The notes: generated by a model from the sequence alone, not told the origin. A stretch of DNA of 64,000 bases from Ahrensia sp. R2A130 (GCF_000179775.1 NZ_AEEB01000022.1:310001-374000), one strand, 5' to 3'. Numbered from the stretch's first letter, positions 1 to 9,379 are shown. Translations and numbers: made by a program.

Positions 1-963
1 CATCTGGGCAATACCGCAATGATTGTCGGCACATTGGTCTCAGCATATGGGTTGGCCCAACGCGGGAAATGGGCAGTCGCGTGGAAACCCGTTGGCGCAT
101 TGGCGGTTTGGGGGCTCGTCGGCAACGCGGCAAGCTTTTTCCTGGATGACACCAGCTTGCGTTTCGTCGCGCTCTACACATCGCTCGGCTTGATGTACCT
201 GCTGGTGGCCTATGCCGGACAGCAGGCAAAAGCGCGCTTCCCCGTCGAGCGCGTTTTGGTGATCGTGCTTTACGTCGTGGCTGCGTTGCTGCTTGCCAAC
301 CCGCGCTTGCTCAGCAGCCTATTGCCCAATCTGTTGCCAATGGAAATCGCGTATAACACCTGGCCAATTTACGCGGTGGTTTGGATCATCGTGTCGCAAC
401 TGCTGGCTGGTACAACCATCGCTTTGTCGATGCGCGACGTCATCGTTAGCGCAAGGCAGGAGGCGGAAACGGACGCTCTGACGGGTCTGGCCAACCGCCG
501 CGCCTTTGATCGCGCCATTCAGCGGCAGGGTCGCAAGGATGATCTGGCAGCGCTGGTGATGATCGATATCGATCATTTCAAACGCATCAATGACAGCTTC
601 GGCCACGACGAAGGTGACCGCTGCATCGCACTTGTAGCCGGCCTCATCGCGCAAGCCGCGCCAGAAGGCACACATGCCGTAAGACTGGGCGGTGAAGAGT
701 TTGCAGTGCTGGTGAACGATGGCGGCGTGGCGACCGCTTCCGCAGTCGCCCAAAACATTCACAACAACATCCGCCAAGCCACCCGCCCGCTCAACTTCAC
801 CGTCAGCATAGGGGTGTCAGAAGGCCCCCGCGACGTGCTCTACAAACGAGCCGATGAAGCGCTGTATCAGGCGAAGAATGATGGGCGTAACAAGACGTGT
901 GTTTGGGAGGGGCGTGGAGAGTATGAAGCGGCGACTTCACAGGCAGATACTGTCCGGACGTAA
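1..963 (+). CDS. diguanylate cyclase (GGDEF), 5'-truncated by window edge
   Basis: Makes c-di-GMP from two GTP. The N-terminal half has several hydrophobic membrane segments (about residues 1-140 counted from the ATG at 19). The GGDEF domain follows: it begins around the ETDALTGLANRR signature, has the metal-binding MIDIDHFKRIND stretch, and has an active-site GGEEF near residue 224. The reading frame is open to base 1, so the true start probably lies upstream and the ATG at 19 is only the first visible one. No RxxD inhibitory site is seen just before GGEEF (the residues are EGTHAVRLGGEEF), so product inhibition through that site is unlikely. The gene ends at 963, convergent with the DUF3047 gene. 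The GGDEF call is firm; the sensory input is unknown. Confidence 0.9.
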   Translation, partial: HLGNTAMIVGTLVSAYGLAQRGKWAVAWKPVGALAVWGLVGNAASFFLDDTSLRFVALYTSLGLMYLLVAYAGQQAKARFPVERVLVIVLYVVAALLLANPRLLSSLLPNLLPMEIAYNTWPIYAVVWIIVSQLLAGTTIALSMRDVIVSARQEAETDALTGLANRRAFDRAIQRQGRKDDLAALVMIDIDHFKRINDSFGHDEGDRCIALVAGLIAQAAPEGTHAVRLGGEEFAVLVNDGGVATASAVAQNIHNNIRQATRPLNFTVSIGVSEGPRDVLYKRADEALYQAKNDGRNKTCVWEGRGEYEAATSQADTVRT

Positions 964-1044
964 ACACCCTAGGAAAACGAGCCAGAAATTCTGCGTCTGT
1001 CTTTGCGACACAAGAAATCAGCGAGGCGGCACTATACCAACCGG

Positions 1045-1719
1045 CTATCCCAACACCCATTCGCTGACCTGCGCTTGAACACGGCTACCCGAATTTTCGC
1101 TGTTGGATGAAATGGCCAGCGCCACCAGATTGCTCATTTCGACACCGAATACCCGCTGGAAGTCGCTTGCCAGATCCACACTTTCGCGGAATTCGCCCGC
1201 TGCTGGCCGCCGCTGCACAATATTGCGCAACCGGCCCGATGCTTGCGGGCTGGGAACAACAGTACCCTGCGGATTGTTGCCGCCCCATGTGTACATGAGC
1301 ACCTGCACATTGCGATTGCGCATGAGGCTGGAAATACCGGTGCCAGGACGGATGCGCCCCGCGACTCTATCGGAGGCATTGACGAAGAACACACCCAAAT
1401 TGCGGTCATCATTATCGGTGTCGCTCAGGTCAGACGGTGGGACGGAATTGTCCACCCGCCATGTCCATTCGGCACTGCGGCTGTCAAACAGATCAGACGG
1501 CAAAATGCGATATAAGATCGAGGACGTGCCTTCGGCAATAACGGTCACGGCGTTATCTGCAGTGTTGAACGTGTTGGGTTTAAGGCTGCGAAATTTTAGA
1601 TGCTCCCAGCCATTATTAAAGGAGATCGTATTAGCACGTGCTACGTTTGGAATGGCGGCCATGGCCAGTGCTCCTAAACCAAGAGAAAGGGTGGTTCGGC
1701 GGGTCAGATGAGAAGACAT
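1045..1719 (-). CDS. DUF3047-like exported protein
   Basis: A 224-residue protein that I recognise as resembling the DUF3047 family, whose function is unknown. The N-terminus has a twin-arginine-type signal (LTRRTTLSLGLGALAMAA, then ARA before the mature part), suggesting export to the periplasm through Tat. The mature part is rich in beta-strand-like stretches, and the motif MYTWGGN is typical of this family. I chose the ATG at 1719 because it puts the arginine pair near the N-terminus; a TTG six codons upstream (1737) is also open. It stands alone, convergent with the diguanylate cyclase. No catalytic residues can be assigned. Confidence 0.72.
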   Translation of the reverse strand: MSSHLTRRTTLSLGLGALAMAAIPNVARANTISFNNGWEHLKFRSLKPNTFNTADNAVTVIAEGTSSILYRILPSDLFDSRSAEWTWRVDNSVPPSDLSDTDNDDRNLGVFFVNASDRVAGRIRPGTGISSLMRNRNVQVLMYTWGGNNPQGTVVPSPQASGRLRNIVQRRPAAGEFRESVDLASDFQRVFGVEMSNLVALAISSNSENSGSRVQAQVSEWVLG

Positions 1720-1915
1720 GCACAATCCGTTCAGCAAGTGTGTTCTGCCGAAGGATACGTGGGAAATATGTCAAACGTTTCGACTTTCCGCTCACTCTTC
1801 TGTGAGGGCATAAAAGCAAGTGCCCAAACATTTGGAATGGGCTCTTTCAGACCTCCATCGTCGCAAAATTGAATTTATCGAACAGGTTGATCGGCAGCCC
1901 CCCTCACCGCGCCAA

Positions 1916-2491
1916 TTATCGAACTTGCCCGTGATACTCATCATTCGGCCTCATATCGGTCGCGGTCGCCACTCTATTCGTCATGTTGAAGAAGCCGGTG
2001 ACGTTGGCGATGTCCCAGATGTCCCGGTCGCTCCAGCCTGCATCGCGCAAAGCCTGCCGGTCGGGTTCGTCCACTTCGCTTGCGTGCGCCGTTAGCTTGT
2101 GGGCGAAATCCAGCATGGCGCGATCTTTGGGGTCGAGGTCTGCCGCGCGAAAGTTCATCACCAGCATTTCACCCAGCGCAGGATCACCGGAAAGCTCCCG
2201 CACAGCAGCGCCGTGGGCGGTGAGGCAGTAAAAGCATTTGTTGTGGGATGACACGACGACCGCAATCATCTCGCGCTGCAATTTGGTCAGTCCACTCGCG
2301 CCGAGCATCAGGTCATTATACAACGCGGTGAAGCTGTTCAGCTTTTCAGCGTTGAAGGAATAGGCCTTCAACACATTGGGCACGAGGCCCAGTTTCTCTT
2401 TGCAAATGCTGAAATAGCGCTCCGTACGCTCCGAAAGCGGTTCGTCCGCCTCAAAATCGAGCGAAATCACATCGTTATGTGGGTTTTTCAT
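1916..2491 (-). CDS. AhpD-like / carboxymuconolactone decarboxylase-fold peroxidase-related protein
   Basis: 191 residues. The central motif CFYCLTAHGAAVREL is the CxxC...H signature of AhpD-like alkylhydroperoxidases, where two cysteines and a histidine support thiol-based peroxide reduction or disulfide exchange. Length and N-terminal sequence fit the 'uncharacterised peroxidase-related enzyme' subgroup rather than AhpD proper. It is divergent from the NAD-GDH gene with only about 76 bases between the starts, so the two promoters lie back to back. No AhpC partner is nearby. The substrate is unknown. Confidence 0.85.
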   Translation of the reverse strand: MKNPHNDVISLDFEADEPLSERTERYFSICKEKLGLVPNVLKAYSFNAEKLNSFTALYNDLMLGASGLTKLQREMIAVVVSSHNKCFYCLTAHGAAVRELSGDPALGEMLVMNFRAADLDPKDRAMLDFAHKLTAHASEVDEPDRQALRDAGWSDRDIWDIANVTGFFNMTNRVATATDMRPNDEYHGQVR

Positions 2492-2567
2492 CCCTTTATC
2501 CCTTCACGCAAGCCATCATTGGTGCAACCGTCACCATCCGCTTTAGCGCACCCTTGAAGGATCGCCC

Positions 2568-5500
2568 ATGCCCCGTCCGGCTTCCCCACGCACCAAACGC
2601 CTCATCACCAAGCTGACGAAGGGGTTGAATGAGGGGGTGGCGGAATTTGCACGGTCGCTGTTTGCCGCCACTCCGGCGGAAGATCTCGACAGCCTTGATG
2701 CGGGCCAACTGGAAGCCTTGAGCAAACAAGCCAAGGCTGTCTTCGGCGGCAAAGGCACCAAGGTCACGGTGAAAGTGGCAGACGATACAGGGCCGGACGG
2801 CATCTGGCACATCACCGTCGCCACTCCCAACAAGCCCTTCATTCTGGACAGCGTTTTGGGTGAGCTGGCCGTGCGCGGGGCGGACGTTCAACTGGTGGCC
2901 CACCCCGTGATGGATGGCCGCTCTGTTATGGCCATCGCTGCCCGCGTGCCAGGTGGCATGGCGACGACCAAAATGGAAAAGGCGATCCACGGCGTGGTCG
3001 ATCAGGTGACAGCGGTCACCGAAGACTGGAAGCCCATGGTCAAACGGCTGACGGAAACTGTCAGCACCTTCCGCGAAACACCGCCGCCACTGCCCGCACC
3101 GCGCATCGCGGAAGCCATCCAGTTTCTCGAATGGTTGATGGACAACAACTTCACCCTCATGGGCCTGCGCCACTACCACTACGAGGGCAGCGAGAAGAAG
3201 GGGAATTTGGTACCGGTGAAGGACTCCGGCCTCGGCCTGCTGCGCGACCCCGACGCCCATGTGATGACCCGCGCCGGCAAGGGCGTGGTTATGACGGAAC
3301 AGATCCGTGAATTTCTGTTTTCAGAAGACGGGCTGATCGTCACCAAGGCCAACATCCAGACCAGCGTCCACCGCCGCGCCTATATGGACTACATCGGCAT
3401 CAAGCTGTTCGACGATGACGGAAATCTCGATGGCGAACTGCGCCTCGTCGGCCTGTTCACGTCCACCGCCTACACAAAATCCGCGTCCTCTATTCCGCTG
3501 CTGCGCCACAAGGTGGATGCGGTGCTGGAGAATTTCGACGCCGATCCAACCAGCCATTTCGGCAAGGCGCTGACCAACATTCTAGAGACATGGCCACGCG
3601 ACGAGATGTTCCAGACAGACGTGGAACAACTGGCGGAATTCGCCGCCATCGCCGCCCAGTTGGAAGAGCGCGTCCGCATTCGGGTTCTGTCCCGCGTTGA
3701 TCGTTTCGGGCGTTTCGTTTCCGTCATCGCCTATGTGCCGCGTGATCGTTACGACACATCTGTGCGCTCGCGCATGGGCGACCATTTTGCCGACGTTTAT
3801 GATGGCCGCGTCTCGGCCTTCTATCCGGCCTTCCTCGAAAACGGACTGGTGCGCGTCCACTTCATTATCGGTCGTGACGAAGGTCTGGCACCGGAAGTCT
3901 CCCGCGACGAGCTGGAAGCAACGCTAACTGCCATGACGCGCACTTGGCGTGAGCGCGTTGCGGAAAAGGCCGGCAGTGTGGAAGGGTTGGACGAGGTTGA
4001 ATTCTCCTCAGCATACCGCGAGGTAAAATCAGCAGACCGCGCACTGGCCGATATGGCCGCCGTGCGCGCGCTGGAAAATGCCGGTGAGATCGGCACAGAC
4101 TTTTCCGCTCCTGATGAGACCGGCCGTCTCGGTCTGCGCCTGTTCCACCTCGACGAGGCCATTCCCCTTTCCCGCCGCGTTCCACTGCTGGAAAATCTTG
4201 GCTTTTCCGTCATCGAAGAAACGACGTGGGAAGCAAAACGCAGCGATGGCGGCAACGTCTTCATTCACGACATGGTGCTGGTGGATGCCAGCTATGACGC
4301 GGATGCAGACTTTCCCGAAGAGCAGTTGGAAGACACACTCCACGCCATCTGGTCCGGCCAGACGGATGATGACGAGTTCAACGCAATCGTGTTGCGCACC
4401 GGCCTGACATGGCGAACCGCCACCATGTTCCGCGCCTATGCACGCTACGCGCGGCAGATCCGCTCCGGCTTCACCATCGGCTCCATGGCCCGCACATTGG
4501 CCGCCAATGGCGACATCGCCCGCCAGATTGCTAGCTACTTCACCCACCGTTTCGACCCCGCCACAAAAGCGCGGGGCCGTAAGGAAAAAGCCGACCGCGA
4601 TGCAATCCGACAGGCGCTGGAATCCGTATCCTCGTCAGATGATGATCGTATCCTACGCAATTACCGCATGTTGATCGCCGCTACCCTGCGGACAAACTAC
4701 TACACAGACGCGCTCATCCACCCCGACGAACAGGCGGGCGAAATGGACACGCCGGATGGCAAGTCACAGGAGCCGATTCCCGTTCCTGTGCTGGCGTTCA
4801 AATTCGATTGCGCCGCGATTTCCATCATGCCGCAGCCGGTGCCGTACCGTGAAATTTTCGTGTCCTCCCCTCGCGTCGAAGGCCTGCATCTGCGTTTCGG
4901 CCCGGTGGCCCGTGGCGGCTTGCGCTGGTCCGACCGCGCGCAGGATTACCGCACCGAAGTGCTGGGCCTCGTGAAGGCACAGCAGGTGAAAAACGCGGTC
5001 ATCGTGCCGGTGGGCTCCAAGGGCGGTTTCGTGCCTAAGCACCTGCCACCATCGTCTGATCGCGATGCGTGGTTCAACGAAGGGCGCGGCGCGTATCGCG
5101 TGTTCATCGCCTCGCTGCTGTCGTTGACTGACAATCTGGTGGATGGCGATGTGGTGCCGCCCACCGACATGGTGCGCCATGATGGCGACGATCCGTATTT
5201 CGTGGTTGCCGCCGACAAGGGCACATCGACATTCTCCGACACCGCAAACGCCATCAGCCAGAGCCGCGATTTCTGGCTGGACGATGCTTTCGCATCAGGT
5301 GGTTCCGCCGGTTACGACCACAAAAAAATGGGCATCACCGCCCGTGGCGCTTGGGAAGCGGTCAAACGCCACTTCCGCGAAATGGAGCGCCCCGAACAGT
5401 GTTCGTGGGACATTCAGGAAGAAGAATTCACCGCGGGCGGTGTGGGCGATATGTCGGGCGACGTGTTCGGCAATGGCATGTTGTTGTCGAAGAAAACGCG

Positions 5501-7316
5501 CCTTATCGCAGCCTTCGACCACCGCGATATTTTCATCGACCCCAACCCGCAGGACGTCGCCGCCACATACAAAGAGCGCAAGCGGCTTTTCGATAAGGAC
5601 CGTTCCAGTTGGCAGGACTACAAGACCGACCTGATTTCCGAAGGTGGCGGCATCTATTCCCGCAACGCCAAGGTCATTTATCTGTCGAAACAAGCAGCCG
5701 AAGCCTTGGATTGCGAAGCAGGCGAAATGACACCGCAGGACGTGATGACCGCTATTCTCAAAGCGCCAATCGACTTGCTGTGGTTCGGCGGCATCGGCAC
5801 CTACATTCGTGCCTCGACCGAAAGCAACGCCGACGCCGGTGACCGTGGCAACGACCCAATCCGCATCACCGCAAAGCAAGTGCGCGCCAAGGTTATGGGC
5901 GAAGGCGCCAACCTCGGTCTCACCCAACCAGCCCGCATCGAGTTCAACATGCTGGGCGGGCGGTGCAATTCAGACGCCATCGACAACTCCGCAGGCGTGA
6001 ACTCGTCCGACGTCGAGGTGAACATCAAGATCGCGCTGGCCGCTGCCATGAAGGCCAACAAGCTGACCCGTGGCAAACGCAACACGCTGCTGGAAAGCAT
6101 GACGGAAGACGTCGCCGAACTCGTTCTGCGCAACAACTATTTGCAGACGCTCGCCATATCGCTTTCGGAACTGAAAGGCGAAGACAACCTCGCCCACCAG
6201 CAGCGCCTTATGCGGTCGCTGGAAGACCGCGACCTGCTGGACCGTGGTGTTGAAGACCTGCCGGACGACATGGAAATCGCAGAGCGGGCCAAGAACGGCA
6301 CGCCGCTGACACGCGCCGAAATCGGCGTCTTATTGGCCTATGCCAAGATCGTGGCGCTGGACGACCTGGTGGCAACTGATGTGCCGGACGACGATTACCT
6401 GACTGACATGCTGTTCGGATATTTCCCCGAAGGGATGCAGAAAAAGTGGAAAGCGGAAATCGAAGGCCACAGGCTTCGCCGTGAGATCATCGGTACGGTG
6501 TTGGCCAATTCGATGATCAACCGTGGTGGCCCAACCTTCATCAACCGCGTGCAGGACCGCACCGGCGGCACAATCGCCACCGTCGCCCGCGCCTATACCG
6601 CCACACGCGACGCTTTCGACATGCCCCGCCTCAACGGCGAGATCGATGCGCTGGACGCGAAAATTGCGGGCGCATTGCAGTTGGAACTTTACGACCATCT
6701 AAAATCCCGCGTGGTGTCACAAACGGTCTGGTTCGCCCGTTACGGAGAATTTGGGAACGGCGTCGGCGACGTGGTGAAGCTCTACGGTTCAGCCATTTCG
6801 AAACTGTCGCCCAAACTGGAAGACATAGCGCCCGCCTTCATCGGCGACCGCATCCGTTCAGAAGCTGCGCGTTTCCAAGAAGGTGGCGTACCGAAAAAGC
6901 TGGCGCTTGAGATTGCCCGCATGCCGATCGCAGCGTTGATCCCGGACATCGTGCTGGCGGCAGAACGCTCCAACACCAGCCTGGATAAAGCGGCGAGGGC
7001 CTTCTTCTCGATCACCCACACATTCCGTGTTGGCCGCATCGTGGAAGCGGCACGAGCCATCGAGACGGCAGACTATTACGACGGTCTGGCGCTGGACCGT
7101 GCGATGCAAAGCCTGCACCGCGCCCGCCGCGATATCGTCACCGATATTCTGACCGACAAAAAGGCCAAGGGTGACGCCGATAAATGGTGTGAAGCCCACG
7201 CCGAAGAGGTGGAACGCACCACCGCACAATTGGAAACCATCGTGGAAGTGGACGGTGTCAGCGTCTCGATGCTGACAGTCGCCGCCAATGTGTTGGCCGA
7301 TATGGCGCGGGGATGA
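2568..7316 (+). CDS. gdhB: NAD-specific glutamate dehydrogenase (large, about 180 kDa class)
   Basis: 1,582 residues, the usual size of the large NAD-dependent GDH class that oxidatively deaminates glutamate to 2-oxoglutarate and ammonium, linking amino acid catabolism to the TCA cycle. N-terminal ACT-like regulatory regions precede the catalytic core. The core shows the lysine-bearing motif VPVGSKGGFVPKHLPP (about residue 810) and a nucleotide-binding stretch GEGANLGLTQPARIEF (about residue 1110). The start at 2568 has an AAGGA-like ribosome-binding site 6 bases upstream. It ends just before a stem-loop at 7325-7347 and is convergent with the cyclic-nucleotide-binding gene. The symbol gdhB follows Pseudomonas usage. 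Confidence 0.97.
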   Translation: MPRPASPRTKRLITKLTKGLNEGVAEFARSLFAATPAEDLDSLDAGQLEALSKQAKAVFGGKGTKVTVKVADDTGPDGIWHITVATPNKPFILDSVLGELAVRGADVQLVAHPVMDGRSVMAIAARVPGGMATTKMEKAIHGVVDQVTAVTEDWKPMVKRLTETVSTFRETPPPLPAPRIAEAIQFLEWLMDNNFTLMGLRHYHYEGSEKKGNLVPVKDSGLGLLRDPDAHVMTRAGKGVVMTEQIREFLFSEDGLIVTKANIQTSVHRRAYMDYIGIKLFDDDGNLDGELRLVGLFTSTAYTKSASSIPLLRHKVDAVLENFDADPTSHFGKALTNILETWPRDEMFQTDVEQLAEFAAIAAQLEERVRIRVLSRVDRFGRFVSVIAYVPRDRYDTSVRSRMGDHFADVYDGRVSAFYPAFLENGLVRVHFIIGRDEGLAPEVSRDELEATLTAMTRTWRERVAEKAGSVEGLDEVEFSSAYREVKSADRALADMAAVRALENAGEIGTDFSAPDETGRLGLRLFHLDEAIPLSRRVPLLENLGFSVIEETTWEAKRSDGGNVFIHDMVLVDASYDADADFPEEQLEDTLHAIWSGQTDDDEFNAIVLRTGLTWRTATMFRAYARYARQIRSGFTIGSMARTLAANGDIARQIASYFTHRFDPATKARGRKEKADRDAIRQALESVSSSDDDRILRNYRMLIAATLRTNYYTDALIHPDEQAGEMDTPDGKSQEPIPVPVLAFKFDCAAISIMPQPVPYREIFVSSPRVEGLHLRFGPVARGGLRWSDRAQDYRTEVLGLVKAQQVKNAVIVPVGSKGGFVPKHLPPSSDRDAWFNEGRGAYRVFIASLLSLTDNLVDGDVVPPTDMVRHDGDDPYFVVAADKGTSTFSDTANAISQSRDFWLDDAFASGGSAGYDHKKMGITARGAWEAVKRHFREMERPEQCSWDIQEEEFTAGGVGDMSGDVFGNGMLLSKKTRLIAAFDHRDIFIDPNPQDVAATYKERKRLFDKDRSSWQDYKTDLISEGGGIYSRNAKVIYLSKQAAEALDCEAGEMTPQDVMTAILKAPIDLLWFGGIGTYIRASTESNADAGDRGNDPIRITAKQVRAKVMGEGANLGLTQPARIEFNMLGGRCNSDAIDNSAGVNSSDVEVNIKIALAAAMKANKLTRGKRNTLLESMTEDVAELVLRNNYLQTLAISLSELKGEDNLAHQQRLMRSLEDRDLLDRGVEDLPDDMEIAERAKNGTPLTRAEIGVLLAYAKIVALDDLVATDVPDDDYLTDMLFGYFPEGMQKKWKAEIEGHRLRREIIGTVLANSMINRGGPTFINRVQDRTGGTIATVARAYTATRDAFDMPRLNGEIDALDAKIAGALQLELYDHLKSRVVSQTVWFARYGEFGNGVGDVVKLYGSAISKLSPKLEDIAPAFIGDRIRSEAARFQEGGVPKKLALEIARMPIAALIPDIVLAAERSNTSLDKAARAFFSITHTFRVGRIVEAARAIETADYYDGLALDRAMQSLHRARRDIVTDILTDKKAKGDADKWCEAHAEEVERTTAQLETIVEVDGVSVSMLTVAANVLADMARG

Positions 7317-7324
7317 TCTGAAGA

Positions 7325-7347
7325 CCGCCCCGATTTATTCGGGGCGG
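7325..7347. terminator. stem-loop between convergent genes
   Basis: Nine-base perfect stem (CCGCCCCGA / TCGGGGCGG) with a TTTAT loop. It starts 9 bases after the gdhB stop and covers the last codons and stop of the opposing cyclic-nucleotide-binding gene. There is no long T-run on either side, so it may stop transcription in both directions inefficiently or protect 3' ends. Confidence 0.55.
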
Positions 7348-7811
7348 GCAGCTATCTCGTTGGCGTGATCGAGCTTGGCGCGGATACGTTCGAGCCGCGC
7401 CATGAACTCATCGACCGAACCTGCAATGCGCTGCTGAAGGATGGCAGCAAGCTCGGGATATTCTTCCAGCATCCGCCGGAACAACGGGCGTGGCACTTTC
7501 AGCACTTCGCTGTGTTCCACCGCCATTGCGGTATTGGCGCGCAACGTCGGCACGATGACAGCCATTTCGCCGATCAGCGCCCCTTGCTCCAACCGCATCG
7601 GTGGCTGGGAACCTTCTTCGGGGTAGAGATCAATTGCACCGGTGACGACGACATAAGCGCCATCGCTCTGCTCACCAGCACGAAACAACCGCGTCCCTGC
7701 CCCATAAGTTCGCGCCTCCGCCCCAAAGGCCAGAAGACGCAAAGCCTCACGGTCGAACCCCTCGAAGAGTTTGACGCGGGAAAGGAGACGGATGTCGGTA
7801 TCGAGAGACAT
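7335..7811 (-). CDS. cyclic nucleotide-binding domain protein, no DNA-binding domain
   Basis: 158 residues forming one cNMP-binding beta-roll: the RAGEQSDGAYVVVTGAIDLY stretch followed by GALIGEMAVI, where the GE of the phosphate-binding cassette is visible. A short C-terminal helical tail (MARLERIRAKLDHANE) follows. There is no helix-turn-helix, so it is not a Crp/Fnr activator; it more likely acts through a partner. It lies 8 bases downstream of the CenR-like regulator and is probably co-transcribed with it. From memory, Brucella has the same pair (OtpR and a 'cAMP-dependent protein kinase regulatory subunit'), which supports a stress or envelope signalling role. The last codons fold into the stem-loop shared with gdhB. 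Confidence 0.85.
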   Translation of the reverse strand: MSLDTDIRLLSRVKLFEGFDREALRLLAFGAEARTYGAGTRLFRAGEQSDGAYVVVTGAIDLYPEEGSQPPMRLEQGALIGEMAVIVPTLRANTAMAVEHSEVLKVPRPLFRRMLEEYPELAAILQQRIAGSVDEFMARLERIRAKLDHANEIAARPE

Positions 7812-7819
7812 GTGCGCCC

Positions 7820-8503
7820 CTATGGCATCAACTTGTAGCCGCCGGCGTCGGTGACCAAGAGCACCGCATTCCCCGGATCTTTTTCGATCTTCTGGCGCAG
7901 GCGGTAGATATGGGTTTCCAGCGTGTGGGTGGTGACGCCGGAATTATAGCCCCAGACCTCTTCCAGCAGGATGTCACGGGTCACGACTTTGCGGTCGGCG
8001 CGGTAGAGATATTTCAGGATCGCCGTTTCTTTTTCGGTCAGGCGGACCTTGCTGTCATCGTCGTCGATCATGATCTTCTGCGCCGGACGGAACGAGTACG
8101 GTCCGATGGTGAAGACGGCATCTTCGGACTGTTCGTGCTGGCGAAGCTGGGCGCGGATACGGGCCAACAGCACGGCGAATTTGAACGGTTTGACGATGTA
8201 ATCATTAGCACCGGCTTCGAGACCGAGAATCGTGTCGCTGTCGGTGTCGTGACCGGTGAGCATGATGATCGGGCTCTTGAAGCCGCCCTTGCGCAGCAGT
8301 TTCACCGCCTCGCGGCCGTCCATATCCGGCAAGCCCACATCCATGATGAGAAGGTCGGTGTGGTTATCGCGGGCCGCCGCGATGCCCGCCGATGCCGTCT
8401 GCTCCTGCTGGATTGTAAATTCTTCGTAGAGAGACAATTGTTCGGTCAGCGCCTCGCGCAAATCATTGTCGTCATCAACCAGCAAAAGCGTGCGTTCGGT
8501 CAT
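7820..8503 (-). CDS. cenR: CenR/OtpR-type two-component response regulator (OmpR family)
   Basis: 227 residues. The receiver (residues 1-120) has the acidic pocket LLVDDDNDLR, the phosphoacceptor aspartate in LIMDVGLPDMDG, the threonine in MLTGHD and the lysine in YIVKPF. The winged-helix DNA-binding domain (about 130-227) ends in HTLETHIYRLRQKIEKD. The sequence closely matches what I remember of alphaproteobacterial CenR/OtpR, a regulator of cell-envelope integrity and stress tolerance. I chose the ATG at 8503, which gives the canonical receiver start; an open extension of 28 codons upstream lacks domain content. No cognate histidine kinase is adjacent. Confidence 0.88.
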   Translation of the reverse strand: MTERTLLLVDDDNDLREALTEQLSLYEEFTIQQEQTASAGIAAARDNHTDLLIMDVGLPDMDGREAVKLLRKGGFKSPIIMLTGHDTDSDTILGLEAGANDYIVKPFKFAVLLARIRAQLRQHEQSEDAVFTIGPYSFRPAQKIMIDDDDSKVRLTEKETAILKYLYRADRKVVTRDILLEEVWGYNSGVTTHTLETHIYRLRQKIEKDPGNAVLLVTDAGGYKLMP

Positions 8504-8613
8504 AATAGTTGTTCCCAAATGGGGCTCGTATCGGCCTCTTCTCAACCAGCCAATCGTGGCGCAATCTGGTCTTTGTGTCGATTGCATGAAGAAGAAAGCG
8601 GGAACCTCCCAAC

Positions 8614-9135
8614 ATGTTGAACAGACTTTACGTCAAAACCCGACCCGGATGCAGTCAGCAAGGGCTGCTGCGGGCAGGCAATCGCGTACTGCCCTGCGCG
8701 CTTGGCCGGTCCGGAATAGTCAGTGCAAAACGTGAGGGGGATGGTGGAACACCGATTGGCGAGTTCCGGCTGATGCACGGCTATTTCCGTGCCGACCGTG
8801 GGCACACACCGCAAACACTGTTGCCAATGAGCCCGATCGAACCGACGGATGGCTGGTGCGATGCTGTTGGCGACCGCAACTACAACTGCCCCGTCCAACT
8901 GCCCTATCCCGCAAGCCACGAACTGATGATGCGCGACGATAGGCTGTATGATGTGGTGATCGTCATGGATTACAACATCACGCGCCGCATGAGCCGTGGC
9001 GGCAGCGCGATTTTCTTTCACATCGCAAAACCGGGCTATCCTCCAACGGAAGGGTGCGTGGCGATTTCACCGGCGGATATGGCGTGGTTGCTGCCGCAGA
9101 TAGGGCCGCAGACCATAATGTTCGTTGGAGTTTGA
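8614..9135 (+). CDS. L,D-transpeptidase catalytic domain (YkuD/ErfK) protein
   Basis: 173 residues made almost entirely of a YkuD fold. The catalytic motif appears as IFFHIAKPGYPPTEGCVAIS, with the histidine and the nucleophilic cysteine in TEGC. The usual arginine after GCx is replaced, as in the COG3786 subgroup. Such enzymes form 3-3 peptidoglycan cross-links or attach proteins to the wall; this one has no obvious signal peptide, so its site of action is uncertain. It is divergent from cenR, with 110 bases between the start codons, a layout that would let CenR control a wall enzyme (inference). Confidence 0.85.
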   Translation: MLNRLYVKTRPGCSQQGLLRAGNRVLPCALGRSGIVSAKREGDGGTPIGEFRLMHGYFRADRGHTPQTLLPMSPIEPTDGWCDAVGDRNYNCPVQLPYPASHELMMRDDRLYDVVIVMDYNITRRMSRGGSAIFFHIAKPGYPPTEGCVAISPADMAWLLPQIGPQTIMFVGV

Positions 9136-9172
9136 TTGCTCCAGTCGAGCCGATCAGACTTCCCGCAATGCT

Positions 9173-9379
9173 CTATTTGCAATAAACACCCTTGCGAGAC
9201 CTGTGACAGCACAAGCCCGGGGGTGAGCCTCTGTCACAGTGAACACTGTGTTGACGATTGTTAGCGCCGTCGCCCGCGACCTGATGAGCTGCAAAAACTG
9301 CACCTGAATTGAATATAACAGCCGATAAAATGGCGGCTAACGTAAGCAGTGGTGTCAGGCGGGTACGTCGGATTTTCAT
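9173..9379 (-). CDS. possible small secreted cysteine-containing peptide
   Basis: A 68-residue frame with a convincing signal peptide (MKIRRTRLTPLLTLAAILSA..., ending at GAVFA|A). The short mature region has four cysteines (HCDR, LCCHR and VYCK). I recognise no family. The start at 9379 lacks a strong ribosome-binding site. The signal peptide is the only real support, so this is a weak call. Confidence 0.35.
   Translation of the reverse strand: MKIRRTRLTPLLTLAAILSAVIFNSGAVFAAHQVAGDGANNRQHSVHCDRGSPPGLCCHRSRKGVYCK

Noticed and set aside
2496..3260. Minus-strand 254-codon frame over the start of gdhB
   Set aside because: It overlaps the well-supported gdhB coding sequence and has no recognisable domain or signal.
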